Counted from the first letter of the stretch, positions 18,526-26,920 are shown. The stretch is 64,000 nucleotides of DNA from Eupransor demetentiae (GCF_963930865.1 NZ_CAWVOH010000004.1:1-64000), one strand, 5' to 3'. Numbers and translations: made by a program. Notes: generated from the letters alone by a model not told the origin.

Positions 18526-19391
18526 TCCTTAACCTCCAATTGATGCCAGTCGACACCAGGAATATTCTGGAACCACTTTTTAATCAAGCGGTTGTAGGTG
18601 CCATCAGCTTTGATTCGATCCAAAGCATTGTTCGTTGCCTTAACCATGGCCTTTTGGTCCTTAGAAAAAGCAATTCCATAGGACGCTTGGCTATAGTTGC
18701 CGCCCACCAGGTGATAGCCAGGATTTTCAGCAGCCAAACCAAAGAGAATGGCATTATCGGTCGAAACTGCCTGACCCTGCCCGGCCTTCAAAGCTTGCAT
18801 GGCAGAAGCATAATCCTGCAAAGCAACGATTTTAGCCTTGGGTGCCAACTGCTTAATTTGTTGGGCCGCCGTTGTTCCAACTACGGCTAAGACCGTTTTC
18901 TTAGGTGAATTCAAATCCTGTAGGGAATGAATCCCACTGTTTTGCGCAACCAAGAGTGATTGACCCGCCGAAAAATAAGATTGACTGAAATCAACCACCT
19001 TGGCACGTTCAGGCGTAATGGTCATGGTCGAAATGGTGGCATCAATGTTAGTACTTTTAAGCAATTGAATTCGGGAAGCAGTTGCCGTTGGCATAATCTT
19101 CGCCTTCAGCTGCTTACCCTTTTCACGGCCAATTTCTTTTGTAACCGCACGGGCCAAGTCCACATCAAACCCTTCGGGTTCGCCTTCTTTAGTATCCATC
19201 AAGCCGAAAAGCTTGGTGTCACTCTTAACGCCCCAGGTGATGGTACCCGACTTTAGAACGCGGTCCAAAGTATCTTGGTGGCGCTGATTTTGTTGCACTC
19301 GGAAAAGGGCCCAGGCAGTGAACAAGACCAACACGAGGGCCAAGGTCAAAGCCGCCCAAATTCCAAAGCGCCTCTTTTTTATCTGTTCCAT
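18522..19391 (-). CDS. Polar amino-acid ABC substrate-binding protein, first copy
   Basis: 289 residues, SBP family 3, closely similar to the second binding protein of the operon: the segments VKSDTKLFGLMDTKEGEPEGFD, MTITPERAKVVDF, ALQDYASAMQALKAGQGQA and STDNAIL are shared almost exactly. The N-terminal hydrophobic segment (residues about 11-30) has no cysteine and no clear cleavage site. Both proteins end GVDWHQLEV or GLDWHQLEV. Two binding proteins on one permease pair would widen the substrate or affinity range. Confidence 0.88.
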   Translation of the reverse strand: MEQIKKRRFGIWAALTLALVLVLFTAWALFRVQQNQRHQDTLDRVLKSGTITWGVKSDTKLFGLMDTKEGEPEGFDVDLARAVTKEIGREKGKQLKAKIMPTATASRIQLLKSTNIDATISTMTITPERAKVVDFSQSYFSAGQSLLVAQNSGIHSLQDLNSPKKTVLAVVGTTAAQQIKQLAPKAKIVALQDYASAMQALKAGQGQAVSTDNAILFGLAAENPGYHLVGGNYSQASYGIAFSKDQKAMVKATNNALDRIKADGTYNRLIKKWFQNIPGVDWHQLEVKE

Positions 19392-19409
19392 GTGTGCAAA
19401 CCGCCCGGC

Positions 19410-20147
19410 TTAGTGCTGGCGAACTTGCTGCAAGAACTTTTGCGCACGTTCTTCCTTAGGATGAGCGAAGAATTCATCCGTACTTGAATCTTCCAAAATC
19501 CGGCCATCCGCCATGAAGATTACTCGGTCGGCCACTTCCTTGGCAAAGCCCATTTCGTGGGTAACCACCAGCATAGTCATGTCGGAGTCGCGGGCGATGT
19601 CCTTCATAATCTTAAGAACACCACCAATCATTTCGGGATCCAAGGCAGAGGTTGGTTCATCGAAAAGCAAGGCCTTGGGCTTCATCGCCAAAGAACGGGC
19701 AATGGCAACACGCTGCTTTTGTCCACCAGAAAGCATGGACGGCATGTTGTCGGCCTTATCAGCCAAACCAACGCGGTCCAATAATTCCATGGCAATCTTG
19801 CGGTTTTCTTCTTCCGGACGGTGCAAAACCAAACGCGGTGCCAACATAATGTTGTCAATCGCAGACATGTTGTTGTACAAGTTAAAGTGCTGGAAAACCA
19901 TTCCAACGTTCTTACGAATCTTGTTCATGTCCGTCTTGTTATCGTAAAGGTCAAAACCGTCAACCAATAAATGGCCGCTTTGGATTTCTTCTAAGCCATT
20001 GACGGTTCGAATTAAGGTCGACTTACCTGAACCAGAAGGTCCTATAAGCACCACCGTTTCACCGGCATCAATCTTTAAATTAATGTCCTTGAGGGCGTGG
20101 AAATCCCCATAGTACTTTTCAACGTTATCAAATTCAATCATGGCCAT
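19410..20147 (-). CDS. glnQ: Amino-acid ABC transporter ATP-binding protein
   Basis: 245 residues, the usual length for GlnQ-type ATPases. Walker A GPSGSGKST (about 32-40), signature LSGGQKQRVAIARSL, Walker B ALLFDEPTSALDPE and H-loop VTHEMGFAKEVADR are all present. It is first in the operon ATPase, SBP, permease, permease, SBP. The ribosome binding site AAGGGG is about 13 nt from the first ATG and 19 from a second in-frame ATG. The gene symbol reflects family, not a proven glutamine specificity. Confidence 0.9.
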   Translation of the reverse strand: MAMIEFDNVEKYYGDFHALKDINLKIDAGETVVLIGPSGSGKSTLIRTVNGLEEIQSGHLLVDGFDLYDNKTDMNKIRKNVGMVFQHFNLYNNMSAIDNIMLAPRLVLHRPEEENRKIAMELLDRVGLADKADNMPSMLSGGQKQRVAIARSLAMKPKALLFDEPTSALDPEMIGGVLKIMKDIARDSDMTMLVVTHEMGFAKEVADRVIFMADGRILEDSSTDEFFAHPKEERAQKFLQQVRQH

Positions 20148-20180
20148 GAGCGGTCACATCCCCTTAGCAAATTTTAATTT

Positions 20181-20209
20181 ATCTTAATCTATATATGGTA
20201 TTAATACAA
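20181..20209 (-). promoter_or_regulatory. Promoter of the amino-acid ABC operon
   Basis: Minus-strand TTGTAT, 17-bp spacer, TAAGAT, about 35-60 bp before the ATPase start. Positions are read by eye and may be off by a base or two. Confidence 0.5.
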
Positions 20210-20243
20210 GTTTATCCAAGCAAATTGTCAGGAAAGCTCTCAT

Positions 20244-20277
20244 AAAAAAGCAATGTCTCTCGACATTGCTTTTCTTT
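20244..20277 (-). terminator. Terminator of the ABC-F gene
   Basis: Perfect stem GCAATGTC / GACATTGC followed on the minus strand by TTTTTTATG; it abuts the stop at 20278. Confidence 0.85.
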
Positions 20278-21837
20278 TTAATCTGGATTTTCTTTGTAAG
20301 AAAGGGCAGCGACGTTCAAAGTCTTGTCGGCCAATCCTTGCGTAAAACTCGTTTCGTGGGAAACAATAATGGCATTTCCAGGGAAGGCTTGAATGGCCTT
20401 GTAAAGGGCCTGCTTCGTTTCTTCATCCAAGTGGTTCGTCGGCTCATCGAGAATCAAGAAGTTCGATGGCTTCATTTCCATAATAGCCAACTTAACCTTG
20501 GTCTGTTCACCACCAGAAAGCTGGTAGAGCGGCTTGGAAGCATTTTCGGCATTGATGCCGGCTCCTGCCAAACGTGTCCGCAGTTCCTTGGGCATAATGG
20601 TTGGGAAACGGTCCTGCATTTCCTGCAAAGGCGTCTTCTGGTCGTCATCCCATTCCAAGTCCTGGTCAAAGTAGTTGACAATGGCGGAAGGTGAAAAGTC
20701 ACTCGTTCCGGCAATGGCAGGAATGATGCCAAGAATCGTCTTAATCAAAGTTGACTTACCAGCACCGTTAAATCCTTGGAAGACAATCTTTTGCCCCGTC
20801 GTAATTGAAAAAGTAACGGGTTCCAAAATCGCCTGCCCGTCATAACCAACCGACAAGTCCTTAACCGTAACGGCGTTAGCCGACTGGGAATTAACGTAAG
20901 GGAAGTTGAACTTCGCCTTCTGATTAGAAGAAGGCGGATCAATCTTTTCCATACGATTTAGCATCTTTTCACGAGAACGGGCCTGCTTGGAAGTTGAAGC
21001 ACGAGCCTTGTTCTTGGCGATGAACTTCTCCGCCTTTTCAATCTCGTTTTGCTGCTTTTCGTATTCACGCAACTGCTGTTCGGCGCGCTCTTCCTTTTGG
21101 TGCATGGCCTTCTTGAAAGAACCACGGTACTTGGTAATCTTTCCAAAGGAAACGTCGATGATGGCGTTGGTTACCTGATCCAAGAAATCGAAATCGTGGG
21201 AGATAATCATGGCCGCCCCTTCAAAGGACTGCAAGAAACCTTCCAACCATTCAATATGGGCCACATCCAGGTAGTTGGTGGGCTCATCAAGGATGATGAC
21301 GTCATCATTTTCCAAAAGCAGCTTGGCCAAGATAACCTTGGCACGCTGTCCACCAGACATGGCTTCCAATTCGCGGTCACGACCAATCGCATCCAAGCCT
21401 AAACCGGTGATGACCTGTTCAATTTGGGTATCAATGTCGTAAAAATTAGCCGCATCCAGCTCTTCTTGCATCCGACCGGCCCGTTCCATGAACTTGTCGT
21501 CCATGGTTTCGGCGTACTTGTTGTACAAATCGGTCATGCGCGCCTGCTTGTCATAGAGATCTTGGTAAGCCGTGTGGAGAAAGTCCACCAAGGTCATCCC
21601 CGCCGGAATCTCGGCGTACTGGTCCAAGTAACCAATCTTAAGGCCTTTAGCCCATTCGATTTTCCCAGACAAGGGCAGGATTTGCTCAGTGATAATTCGG
21701 ATCAAAGTCGACTTTCCAGCCCCGTTTTGTCCGACAATCCCCATGTGCTCGCCAACTTGAAGTTCAAAGCTAGCGTCTTCATATAATGTTTTTTCTGCGT
21801 AGGCCATTGAAAGGCCTGAAACTTCTAGTAATGCCAT
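20278..21837 (-). CDS. ABC-F family ATPase (ribosome-associated)
   Basis: 519 residues from the ATG at 21837 (MALLEVSG). Two ABC domains without membrane segments: Walker A GQNGAGKST and GFNGAGKST, signatures MSGGQRAK and LSGGEQTK, Walker B VIILDEPTNYLD and FLILDEPTNHLD. The linker between them is long and charged, with the P-site tRNA-interaction character of ABC-F translation factors. Family members include housekeeping factors (EttA, YdiF, YfmR types) and antibiotic-resistance factors; I cannot separate these here. No ribosome binding site is seen. A TGATAAACT extended -10 lies 7 nt before the ATG, so the mRNA may be leaderless. An upstream in-frame ATG at 21873 also lacks a site. Confidence 0.88.
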   Translation of the reverse strand: MALLEVSGLSMAYAEKTLYEDASFELQVGEHMGIVGQNGAGKSTLIRIITEQILPLSGKIEWAKGLKIGYLDQYAEIPAGMTLVDFLHTAYQDLYDKQARMTDLYNKYAETMDDKFMERAGRMQEELDAANFYDIDTQIEQVITGLGLDAIGRDRELEAMSGGQRAKVILAKLLLENDDVIILDEPTNYLDVAHIEWLEGFLQSFEGAAMIISHDFDFLDQVTNAIIDVSFGKITKYRGSFKKAMHQKEERAEQQLREYEKQQNEIEKAEKFIAKNKARASTSKQARSREKMLNRMEKIDPPSSNQKAKFNFPYVNSQSANAVTVKDLSVGYDGQAILEPVTFSITTGQKIVFQGFNGAGKSTLIKTILGIIPAIAGTSDFSPSAIVNYFDQDLEWDDDQKTPLQEMQDRFPTIMPKELRTRLAGAGINAENASKPLYQLSGGEQTKVKLAIMEMKPSNFLILDEPTNHLDEETKQALYKAIQAFPGNAIIVSHETSFTQGLADKTLNVAALSYKENPD

Positions 21838-21844
21838 AGCTCTA

Positions 21845-21853
21845 AGTTTATCA
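21845..21853 (-). promoter_or_regulatory. Extended -10 promoter at the ABC-F start
   Basis: TGATAAACT on the minus strand ends 7 nt before the ATG at 21837, so the transcript would start at or next to the start codon. No good -35 is seen. Confidence 0.4.
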
Positions 21854-21872
21854 CAGATTGGGCCGTCAAGCA

Positions 21873-21901
21873 TGGTCAGACTGGGCTATAAGCCGTATAC
21901 T
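21873..21901 (+). promoter_or_regulatory. Promoter of the VOC-like gene
   Basis: TGGTCA (21873-21878), 17-bp spacer, TATACT (21896-21901), 25 bp before the start at 21926; divergent from the ABC-F gene. Confidence 0.6.
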
Positions 21902-21925
21902 AAGAGAAGATTTAAAGGAGTCATC

Positions 21926-22255
21926 ATGAAAGCACGTAAACTTGACCACAAAACCATCCTCGCCTTGGATCCAAACCGCGCCTACCGCTTCTGGCGCGAC
22001 GCCTTCGACTTACCCCAAACCGGTGCACAGACCGACCGACGTTTAACCCTTGATGGTGAAGAAATCCACTTTGTTGAGGGCCAACCAGCCGGTCCCTTTG
22101 AAATCCTTGTTCGTGACCACCAAACCGAATTGCGCCAGCACCTGGCCAACAACTTTATCCCAATTGAAAAGGAAGAGGAACGCTTTAACAATAAGATTGC
22201 CTTCTACATCCGCGACAGCGAGGGCAACCAAGTGATTTTGGAAGCAAACCAATAA
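21926..22255 (+). CDS. VOC/glyoxalase-fold-like small protein
   Basis: 109 residues from the ATG at 21926, which has AAAGGAG seven nt upstream; longer in-frame starts lack a site. The pattern (DPNRAYRFWRDAFDLP near residues 15-30, FEILVRDH and IAFYIRDSEGNQVILEANQ at the end) resembles one half of a vicinal-oxygen-chelate fold, as in CppA-type or glyoxalase-like proteins. Clear metal ligands are not evident, so no enzyme activity is assigned. It is divergent from the ABC-F gene and precedes tRNA-Lys. Confidence 0.7.
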   Translation: MKARKLDHKTILALDPNRAYRFWRDAFDLPQTGAQTDRRLTLDGEEIHFVEGQPAGPFEILVRDHQTELRQHLANNFIPIEKEEERFNNKIAFYIRDSEGNQVILEANQ

Positions 22256-22260
22256 ATTGC

Positions 22261-22290
22261 TTGTCCTACCGTACCAATTCGTGCTATAAT
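22261..22290 (+). promoter_or_regulatory. Promoter of tRNA-Lys
   Basis: TTGTCC (22261-22266), 18-bp spacer, TATAAT (22285-22290); 20 bp before the tRNA. Confidence 0.7.
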
Positions 22291-22310
22291 ATTTTCTGTT
22301 CTTGAGACAT

Positions 22311-22383
22311 GGACAGTTAGCTCAGTTGGTAGAGCAACGGACTCTTAATCCGTGGGTCCAGGGTTCGAGCCCCTGACTGTCCA
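22311..22383 (+). tRNA. tRNA-Lys (anticodon CTT)
   Basis: Acceptor GGACAGT pairs with ACTGTCC, discriminator A. D-arm GCTCAGTTGGTAGAGC, anticodon stem ACGGA/TCCGT with loop CTCTTAA (anticodon CTT), and T-arm GGGTTCGAGCCC are present. CCA is not encoded. A terminator follows immediately. Confidence 0.96.
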
Positions 22384-22389
22384 CTAAGT

Positions 22390-22416
22390 AGCATCGCTTC
22401 GGCGGTGCTTTTTTTG
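22390..22416 (+). terminator. Terminator of tRNA-Lys
   Basis: Stem AGCATCGC / GCGGTGCT with a TTCG loop and seven T. Confidence 0.9.
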
Positions 22417-22427
22417 TACACTTTTAC

Positions 22428-22465
22428 TGAAAACGTTTGCTTTTTCACTTATCGAGTGCTAGAAT
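22428..22465 (+). promoter_or_regulatory. Promoter of the YagU-like gene with a cre-like sequence
   Basis: TTGCTT (22437-22442), 17-bp spacer, TAGAAT (22460-22465). TGAAAACGTTTGCT (22428-22441) matches the catabolite-control cre consensus at about 12 of 14 positions and overlaps the -35, which would favour repression by CcpA. Confidence 0.5.
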
Positions 22466-22505
22466 AGTTAAGTTATTCACGAAAGAAAACAGGAGAAAAA
22501 GAATA

Positions 22506-23045
22506 ATGTTTACACTTACTAAGCCTAAGGCTAGTTTTATGGAAATCATTACCAAGTCTGTTTGGTATGGCTTCATCGCCGGTATGATCTCAGGAATGGT
22601 CAAGATTGGTTGGGAAAAGATTTTGCCACCTCGTACTTTGGCCCGCGACGCTACTAATCCTCCCCAGGAAATGTTGCAACAAATGGGATTCACTTACGAC
22701 CAAACTCACGCCTACGTTTACTATTCACATGACCAAAAGGTCTTCTTCACGGCCTTGATTATCCACTTCGGATTCTCAATCGTCTTCGCTGGCCTCTTCG
22801 TCTTGTTGTCACAGTACTGGCCAACGGTTGGTATGGGACAAGGTGCTATCTATGGTATCGTCATCTGGATTGCTTTCCACTTGATTATCATGCCTTTGAT
22901 GGGCACTACCCCAGCCGCATGGAAGTTGCCATTCGACGAACAATTCTCAGAATTCTTCGGCCACATCATTTGGGCCTGGTCGATTGCTGCGACCGTCTAC
23001 TACCTGATTGCAAAGAGCAAGCATGGCAAGTTGACGAACATCTAA
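22506..23045 (+). CDS. YagU family (DUF1440) membrane protein
   Basis: 179 residues from the ATG at 22506, which follows CAGGAGAAAAAG; the longer in-frame start at 22437 lies inside the promoter. Four hydrophobic segments are visible (about 17-32, 82-105, 113-135 and 154-172). The N-terminal WYGFIAGMISGMVKIGWEKILPPR and later GIVIWIAFHLIIMPLMGTTPAAWKLP match the YagU family, linked to acid resistance in Escherichia coli. It stands alone with its own promoter and terminator. The role here is inferred from family only. Confidence 0.8.
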   Translation: MFTLTKPKASFMEIITKSVWYGFIAGMISGMVKIGWEKILPPRTLARDATNPPQEMLQQMGFTYDQTHAYVYYSHDQKVFFTALIIHFGFSIVFAGLFVLLSQYWPTVGMGQGAIYGIVIWIAFHLIIMPLMGTTPAAWKLPFDEQFSEFFGHIIWAWSIAATVYYLIAKSKHGKLTNI

Positions 23046-23055
23046 TTCGTTATAC

Positions 23056-23092
23056 GAAAAACACCCGCCATTATTGGTGGGTGTTTTTTATT
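23056..23092. terminator. Bidirectional terminator between the YagU-like gene and lepB
   Basis: Stem AACACCCGCCA / TGGTGGGTGTT with A and T runs on either side; serves converging genes. Confidence 0.85.
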
Positions 23093-23702
23093 TTGCAAAG
23101 AAATGTTGGTCCTGATGATTAACTTCATCCTTGATGGTCTTGCTATACCAGAAAGGCGCCACCACTTTACCAGTAATGTGCTTCCGGCTAACGTAACCAT
23201 AGTAGCGACCGTCATTTGAAACCGAGCGATGGTCCCCCATCACAAAGTAGCTATCCGCTGGTACCTTCGTAGTGTTGGCATCCTTGCTCTTCCACAAGCC
23301 AGTTGTGCATAGGCTCTTCAAATCCCAGTGGGAACCAAAGTCTCCAGCAGTTCCTTCATTGCGTTCTGATTCGGAAAGGTAATCCTGGTTGACTTGCTTC
23401 CCGTTGACGTAAAGATTTCCCTTGCTATAGGAAACCGTGTCGCCAGGCAGACCAATAATGCGCTTAACATAGTCGACTTTGCCCGCCTTAATCCGCGGAT
23501 CCTCTTCCTTGGCATTGAAAACGACGATATCGCCGCGCTTCAACTTAGCAAGTCGGTTAACACCGACTTTTTGCTTATCCAAAAGCACAGGTTCCATCGA
23601 ATTCCCAGAAATTGTCGTTATCGTGAAGATAAAATGCAGGAATAGGAAAACAAGCAGGAAAATCGCGACAAATGGCCACCATCCCTTAATAATTTTCATC
23701 AT
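23088..23702 (-). CDS. lepB: Signal peptidase I
   Basis: 204 residues from the ATG at 23702 (site AGAGGG 8 nt upstream); a second ATG follows immediately. One N-terminal membrane anchor (about 8-28), then SGNSMEP with catalytic Ser35, KVDYVKRIIGLPGD with the general-base Lys, and YFVMGDHRSVSNDGRYYG, the C-terminal box. It is a membrane-bound serine protease that removes Sec signal peptides. In-frame codons run further upstream but have no ribosome binding site. Confidence 0.93.
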   Translation of the reverse strand: MMKIIKGWWPFVAIFLLVFLFLHFIFTITTISGNSMEPVLLDKQKVGVNRLAKLKRGDIVVFNAKEEDPRIKAGKVDYVKRIIGLPGDTVSYSKGNLYVNGKQVNQDYLSESERNEGTAGDFGSHWDLKSLCTTGLWKSKDANTTKVPADSYFVMGDHRSVSNDGRYYGYVSRKHITGKVVAPFWYSKTIKDEVNHQDQHFFAK

Positions 23703-23823
23703 AGTAAAAGCCCTCTGCCAATTATTATACGAGTTACTTCGCGCTTTTCGCCCGTTATTTATGCCACAAACACTTGAATCATTTCTCATACATGATATTC
23801 TATTCATATGAAATGGAGTTCAT

Positions 23824-24399
23824 ATGAATATTGGATTACTAACTTTAACATTTTTTGCCGTTAACCTCGATTTCTTCATCATGTTGCTCTTCTTGTTGAA
23901 AAAATATCCCTTCCGTTCGGTCTTGCTGGCTTATTTGGTCGGGAATATCTTGCTAATGACACTTTCCTTCGGGGCGGGCCAGATACTTGAAACCTTCATG
24001 CCGGAATGGCTACTTGGAATTCTAGGTCTCATCCCCATCTACTTGGCCCTACGTGATGACGATGACGAAGAGGGCGGCAGTAGGGCGAGTTCGCCCTTCT
24101 TGGCCGTACTAGGTACTTACCTTTCCGTTTGTGCCGGCTGCAATCTTTCCATCTTCCTTCCCGTCTTGCTCGGCGAGAGTCTAGCAACCTTTGGTGAAAC
24201 AATACTCTACATCGGCGCTTTGACCATCATCATCGTTTTCATCCTAAAGCGAGTTAATCAAAACAAGTGGGTCACGGCGACCATCGACAAGTATGGCGAA
24301 AAACTCATGAGGATTTGCTACATTTTGATTGGCCTTTACGTCCTTTATGACAGCGGCTTTCTTGCCCACGTCTTCGCTTGGATTAGCCACTTTTTATAG
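23824..24399 (+). CDS. CadD-like cadmium resistance/LysE-superfamily transporter
   Basis: 191 residues with five or six membrane segments. The acidic linker RDDDDEEGG at about 77-85 after LLGILGLIPIYLAL is the layout of the Cad family (CadD), small proteins of the LysE superfamily associated with cadmium tolerance. VCAGCNLSIFLPVL is a conserved-looking segment with two cysteines. A real substrate is not shown. It is divergent from lepB and shares a terminator with the LysM hydrolase. Confidence 0.75.
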   Translation: MNIGLLTLTFFAVNLDFFIMLLFLLKKYPFRSVLLAYLVGNILLMTLSFGAGQILETFMPEWLLGILGLIPIYLALRDDDDEEGGSRASSPFLAVLGTYLSVCAGCNLSIFLPVLLGESLATFGETILYIGALTIIIVFILKRVNQNKWVTATIDKYGEKLMRICYILIGLYVLYDSGFLAHVFAWISHFL

Positions 24400-24414
24400 G
24401 CGATTTATGCCAAA

Positions 24415-24444
24415 GAAAAAAGCCCAAATGGGCTTTTTCTTTTA
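24415..24444. terminator. Bidirectional terminator
   Basis: Stem AAAAAGCCC / GGGCTTTTT with a 4-nt loop between two converging genes. Confidence 0.85.
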
Positions 24445-26151
24445 TACCTGACGGTATACGTAATAGTAAGGCGCTGCGCCTTCGGCCTTAGCGGCTTGGT
24501 TGTAATAAGCATCGTAGCTGTATTCAGTCACGGCTGAACCTTGTGCGCCACCAGTTGAATAGTTAACGGAAGTTGCTTGGGCGTCAGGATCATTTGAAGT
24601 AATGACCTGAACGTGTCCGGCTGCTCCACCTGAAGCACCTTGCTGACCCCAGATAACGATGTCACCCTTTTGGGCGTCCCAAGGCTGGTTTTCAGCAATC
24701 AAGGAATAACCGTTTTGCTTCAAGTAACCGTGCAATGAATCGGTATTGTACAAAGTGTTCGTTGGTGTGGCACCAGCTTCTTCCAAAGCTTCGGTCATGG
24801 CACCAGAACAGTCAGCCGTTCCATCAGAACCGTTACGTGAACCGTTCATGCTGTAGGTCAACTTGCCTTCATGGCTTCGGAACCAATCAATCAACTTATC
24901 GTTATCAACCTTGTGCGTCGTAGCTGCAGGTGTCGTCGAATCAGACGGCGTAACGGCTGGTGCAGTAGAAGGTTGTACCGGAGCCTTGCTTGGTGCTTGT
25001 GAAGGGGCCGGTGTAGTTGATGATGGCGTCGTAGACGTTGAATCGTAGCCTGGCAAACCAGTCAAATCTGGCGTGTCATTAATCGTTCCATCAATCGAAG
25101 TGTTGGCTGACGTGTTAGCAGAAGTATTAGCACCGCCAGTACCAGTGTTTTCGATTGGGTTCACATCAGTGTTGAACAAGCCTTGGGCGATGTTCTTCAA
25201 ACCGTTTTGCAATGGCTGCAAGAAGGAACCAAATGATTGTGCCGAAGCATTTTCAGTGTTAACCGTTGGGGTAGCATTGGCTGCCAAACCGCGTGAGTTA
25301 GCCGCTGAAAGGTTTGCTGAGTTAACCACTGACACAGATTGAGCCATTGATTGTGAATTAGCACTTTCAGAAGTTGCCAATGAAGAATTAAGTGCTTCGG
25401 CGGCAGCTGCAGGATCTGAAACATTGGCCTTGCCAACAAAAATATCGTCAGGTCCCTGGAAGTTTGCCTTTTGCGTTGCTTGAGAAAGCGAAGACGTCAA
25501 AGAGGCGAGCATTGAAGTTGAGGTTGAAGTAGAGTTGGCCTGAGAAGCAGCGTTAGAATCAACAGCCTGCGTTGAAGCGGCAAATGAAACACTGCCGTTG
25601 GTTGGCTGAACCTGGTCGCCAGTGGCAACGTGGTAGCTTTGCGTCATCTGTTCGATGGCAGCCCCAACGTTTGGATCAACCATGACCATGTTGTCTGGAG
25701 CTGAATAAGTCGTTGACGAACTTTGACCGGTTACATCGTAGCCCTTGTCTTGGAAGCCAGCGATGGTGTTGGCTTGGTCAACCAACTTGTAGCCTGCCAA
25801 AATAACGTTCTTGTCTGACAAGTGGTAACGACTTGCCAACTGATCTGAAGACACATTAAAAGCTGCCGCAATACTGTCAACAGTGTCACCCCACTGTACC
25901 GTATAGCGGTCCATGTCATTTTGAACGCCTTGCTTAGTTACTTGACCACGTACTTGGTCAGCATTATTTTCGACCCAATCAGCCTGTTGTGGCTTTTGGT
26001 TGGCATTATTATTCGTGGTATCAGCAGCAACCTTATGGCTGTTCCCCATACCAGCGACGGGAATCATTGCCCCCGTGACCATCAAGGTCGTTGCCCCAGC
26101 ATTGAAAAACTGGTGCGTGCCTGGTCGCTTGGCCTTTTCAGCTTTATCCAT
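24442..26151 (-). CDS. Secreted LysM peptidoglycan hydrolase with C-terminal cysteine peptidase/amidase domain
   Basis: 569 residues from the ATG at 26151 (GGAGG 13 nt upstream). A signal-peptide-like hydrophobic segment (about 16-34) is followed by a LysM domain (about 83-125, RYTVQWGDTVDSIAAAFNV). A long Ser/Thr/Asn/Pro-rich linker runs to about 430, and the last 140 residues form a hydrolase domain. There DGTADCSGAM supplies the likely catalytic Cys, with KGDIVIWG and GHVQVI carrying the His; the pattern fits the phage-type Amidase_5 or NlpC/P60-CHAP group. It would cut wall peptides during growth or separation. Three WalR-type hexamers precede it, as for autolysins in other Firmicutes. 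Confidence 0.88.
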   Translation of the reverse strand: MDKAEKAKRPGTHQFFNAGATTLMVTGAMIPVAGMGNSHKVAADTTNNNANQKPQQADWVENNADQVRGQVTKQGVQNDMDRYTVQWGDTVDSIAAAFNVSSDQLASRYHLSDKNVILAGYKLVDQANTIAGFQDKGYDVTGQSSSTTYSAPDNMVMVDPNVGAAIEQMTQSYHVATGDQVQPTNGSVSFAASTQAVDSNAASQANSTSTSTSMLASLTSSLSQATQKANFQGPDDIFVGKANVSDPAAAAEALNSSLATSESANSQSMAQSVSVVNSANLSAANSRGLAANATPTVNTENASAQSFGSFLQPLQNGLKNIAQGLFNTDVNPIENTGTGGANTSANTSANTSIDGTINDTPDLTGLPGYDSTSTTPSSTTPAPSQAPSKAPVQPSTAPAVTPSDSTTPAATTHKVDNDKLIDWFRSHEGKLTYSMNGSRNGSDGTADCSGAMTEALEEAGATPTNTLYNTDSLHGYLKQNGYSLIAENQPWDAQKGDIVIWGQQGASGGAAGHVQVITSNDPDAQATSVNYSTGGAQGSAVTEYSYDAYYNQAAKAEGAAPYYYVYRQV

Positions 26152-26248
26152 ATTCTCTACAACCTCCAAACGGTAGAAGTATCCGCTTATTATCATAACA
26201 GAAAGCCGGGATAGTGAGAACACAAATCCGCAACAATATTTCATTTTC

Positions 26249-26276
26249 TTAACAGTTATTTAACAGTTCGTTAACA
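26249..26276 (-). promoter_or_regulatory. Triple WalR-type site upstream of the LysM hydrolase
   Basis: Three identical TGTTAA hexamers on the minus strand, at 26276-26271, 26265-26260 and 26254-26249, each separated by exactly 5 nt. This makes two overlapping perfect TGTWAH-N5-TGTWAH boxes, about 100 bp before the start and 40-50 bp upstream of a likely TTCTCA-N17-TATGAT promoter. Confidence 0.75.
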
Positions 26277-26330
26277 AAGTTAAGGGATATTTTAGACAAA
26301 AAACATCTGTTCGTATCTATAAATATGGAA

Positions 26331-26380
26331 AAAACGACCCAAATCCGATTTAAAAAATCGATTCGGGCCGTTTTTCTTTT
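26331..26380 (-). terminator. Terminator of the exporter/DUF4811 operon
   Basis: Long stem ACGGCCCGAATCGAT / ATCGGATTTGGGTCGT on the minus strand, then TTTTTTCC. Confidence 0.8.
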
Positions 26381-26389
26381 ATAGCGATA

Positions 26390-26920
26390 TTACAAGCTCT
26401 TCACGAGCCAGTTTTGTGGAATTTCCAAAGTGTGACGAACGGAAATAATGTTATCTTCGTTCTTCTGCTGGAAGAGCCACTTCGTCATGTTATTCTTGTA
26501 AACCCAGCGTGTCGTCTTGGTAACGACCTGAGCATTACTTACATCAGTCTGCTTGTAGCCGGCTGACTTTTTCACTGTTTCAACAATGTGCTTTTGGTCG
26601 GGTGCAAAGTGTGTTTCCGGCTTGGCATCGTTAGCATGATCCTTATAAACCAAAACATAGTCGTTAGAACCAATCTTCTTCGCTGCTACCGCACCAATCG
26701 GTGACTGAGCTGGCAAGATTGAATAAACCTGCTTGGTTGAGGTAACCGTTTGCTTTTCCATGCCGAAGTGGCTATGCATGTTCATGGCCAATGCAATAAC
26801 TGCCGCTGCAGTCAAAAGAACCATAATACCTGAGACAAGCCAACGCAAGGCGCTGTTATTGATGGCAAAGAATGCCACTCCGGTCAAAATGACCAGAATC
26901 AAAATAATCCAAATAATCAT
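26390..26920 (-). CDS. DUF4811 membrane protein
   Basis: 176 residues. Two N-terminal membrane segments (about 3-20 and 27-48) precede a soluble part with NMTKWLFQQKNEDN. This matches DUF4811, repeatedly found next to DHA2-type drug exporters in lactobacilli. The start overlaps the exporter stop by 4 bp, so the two are translationally coupled. The function is unknown; an accessory role to the exporter is inferred from the neighbourhood. Confidence 0.82.
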   Translation of the reverse strand: MIIWIILILVILTGVAFFAINNSALRWLVSGIMVLLTAAAVIALAMNMHSHFGMEKQTVTSTKQVYSILPAQSPIGAVAAKKIGSNDYVLVYKDHANDAKPETHFAPDQKHIVETVKKSAGYKQTDVSNAQVVTKTTRWVYKNNMTKWLFQQKNEDNIISVRHTLEIPQNWLVKSL

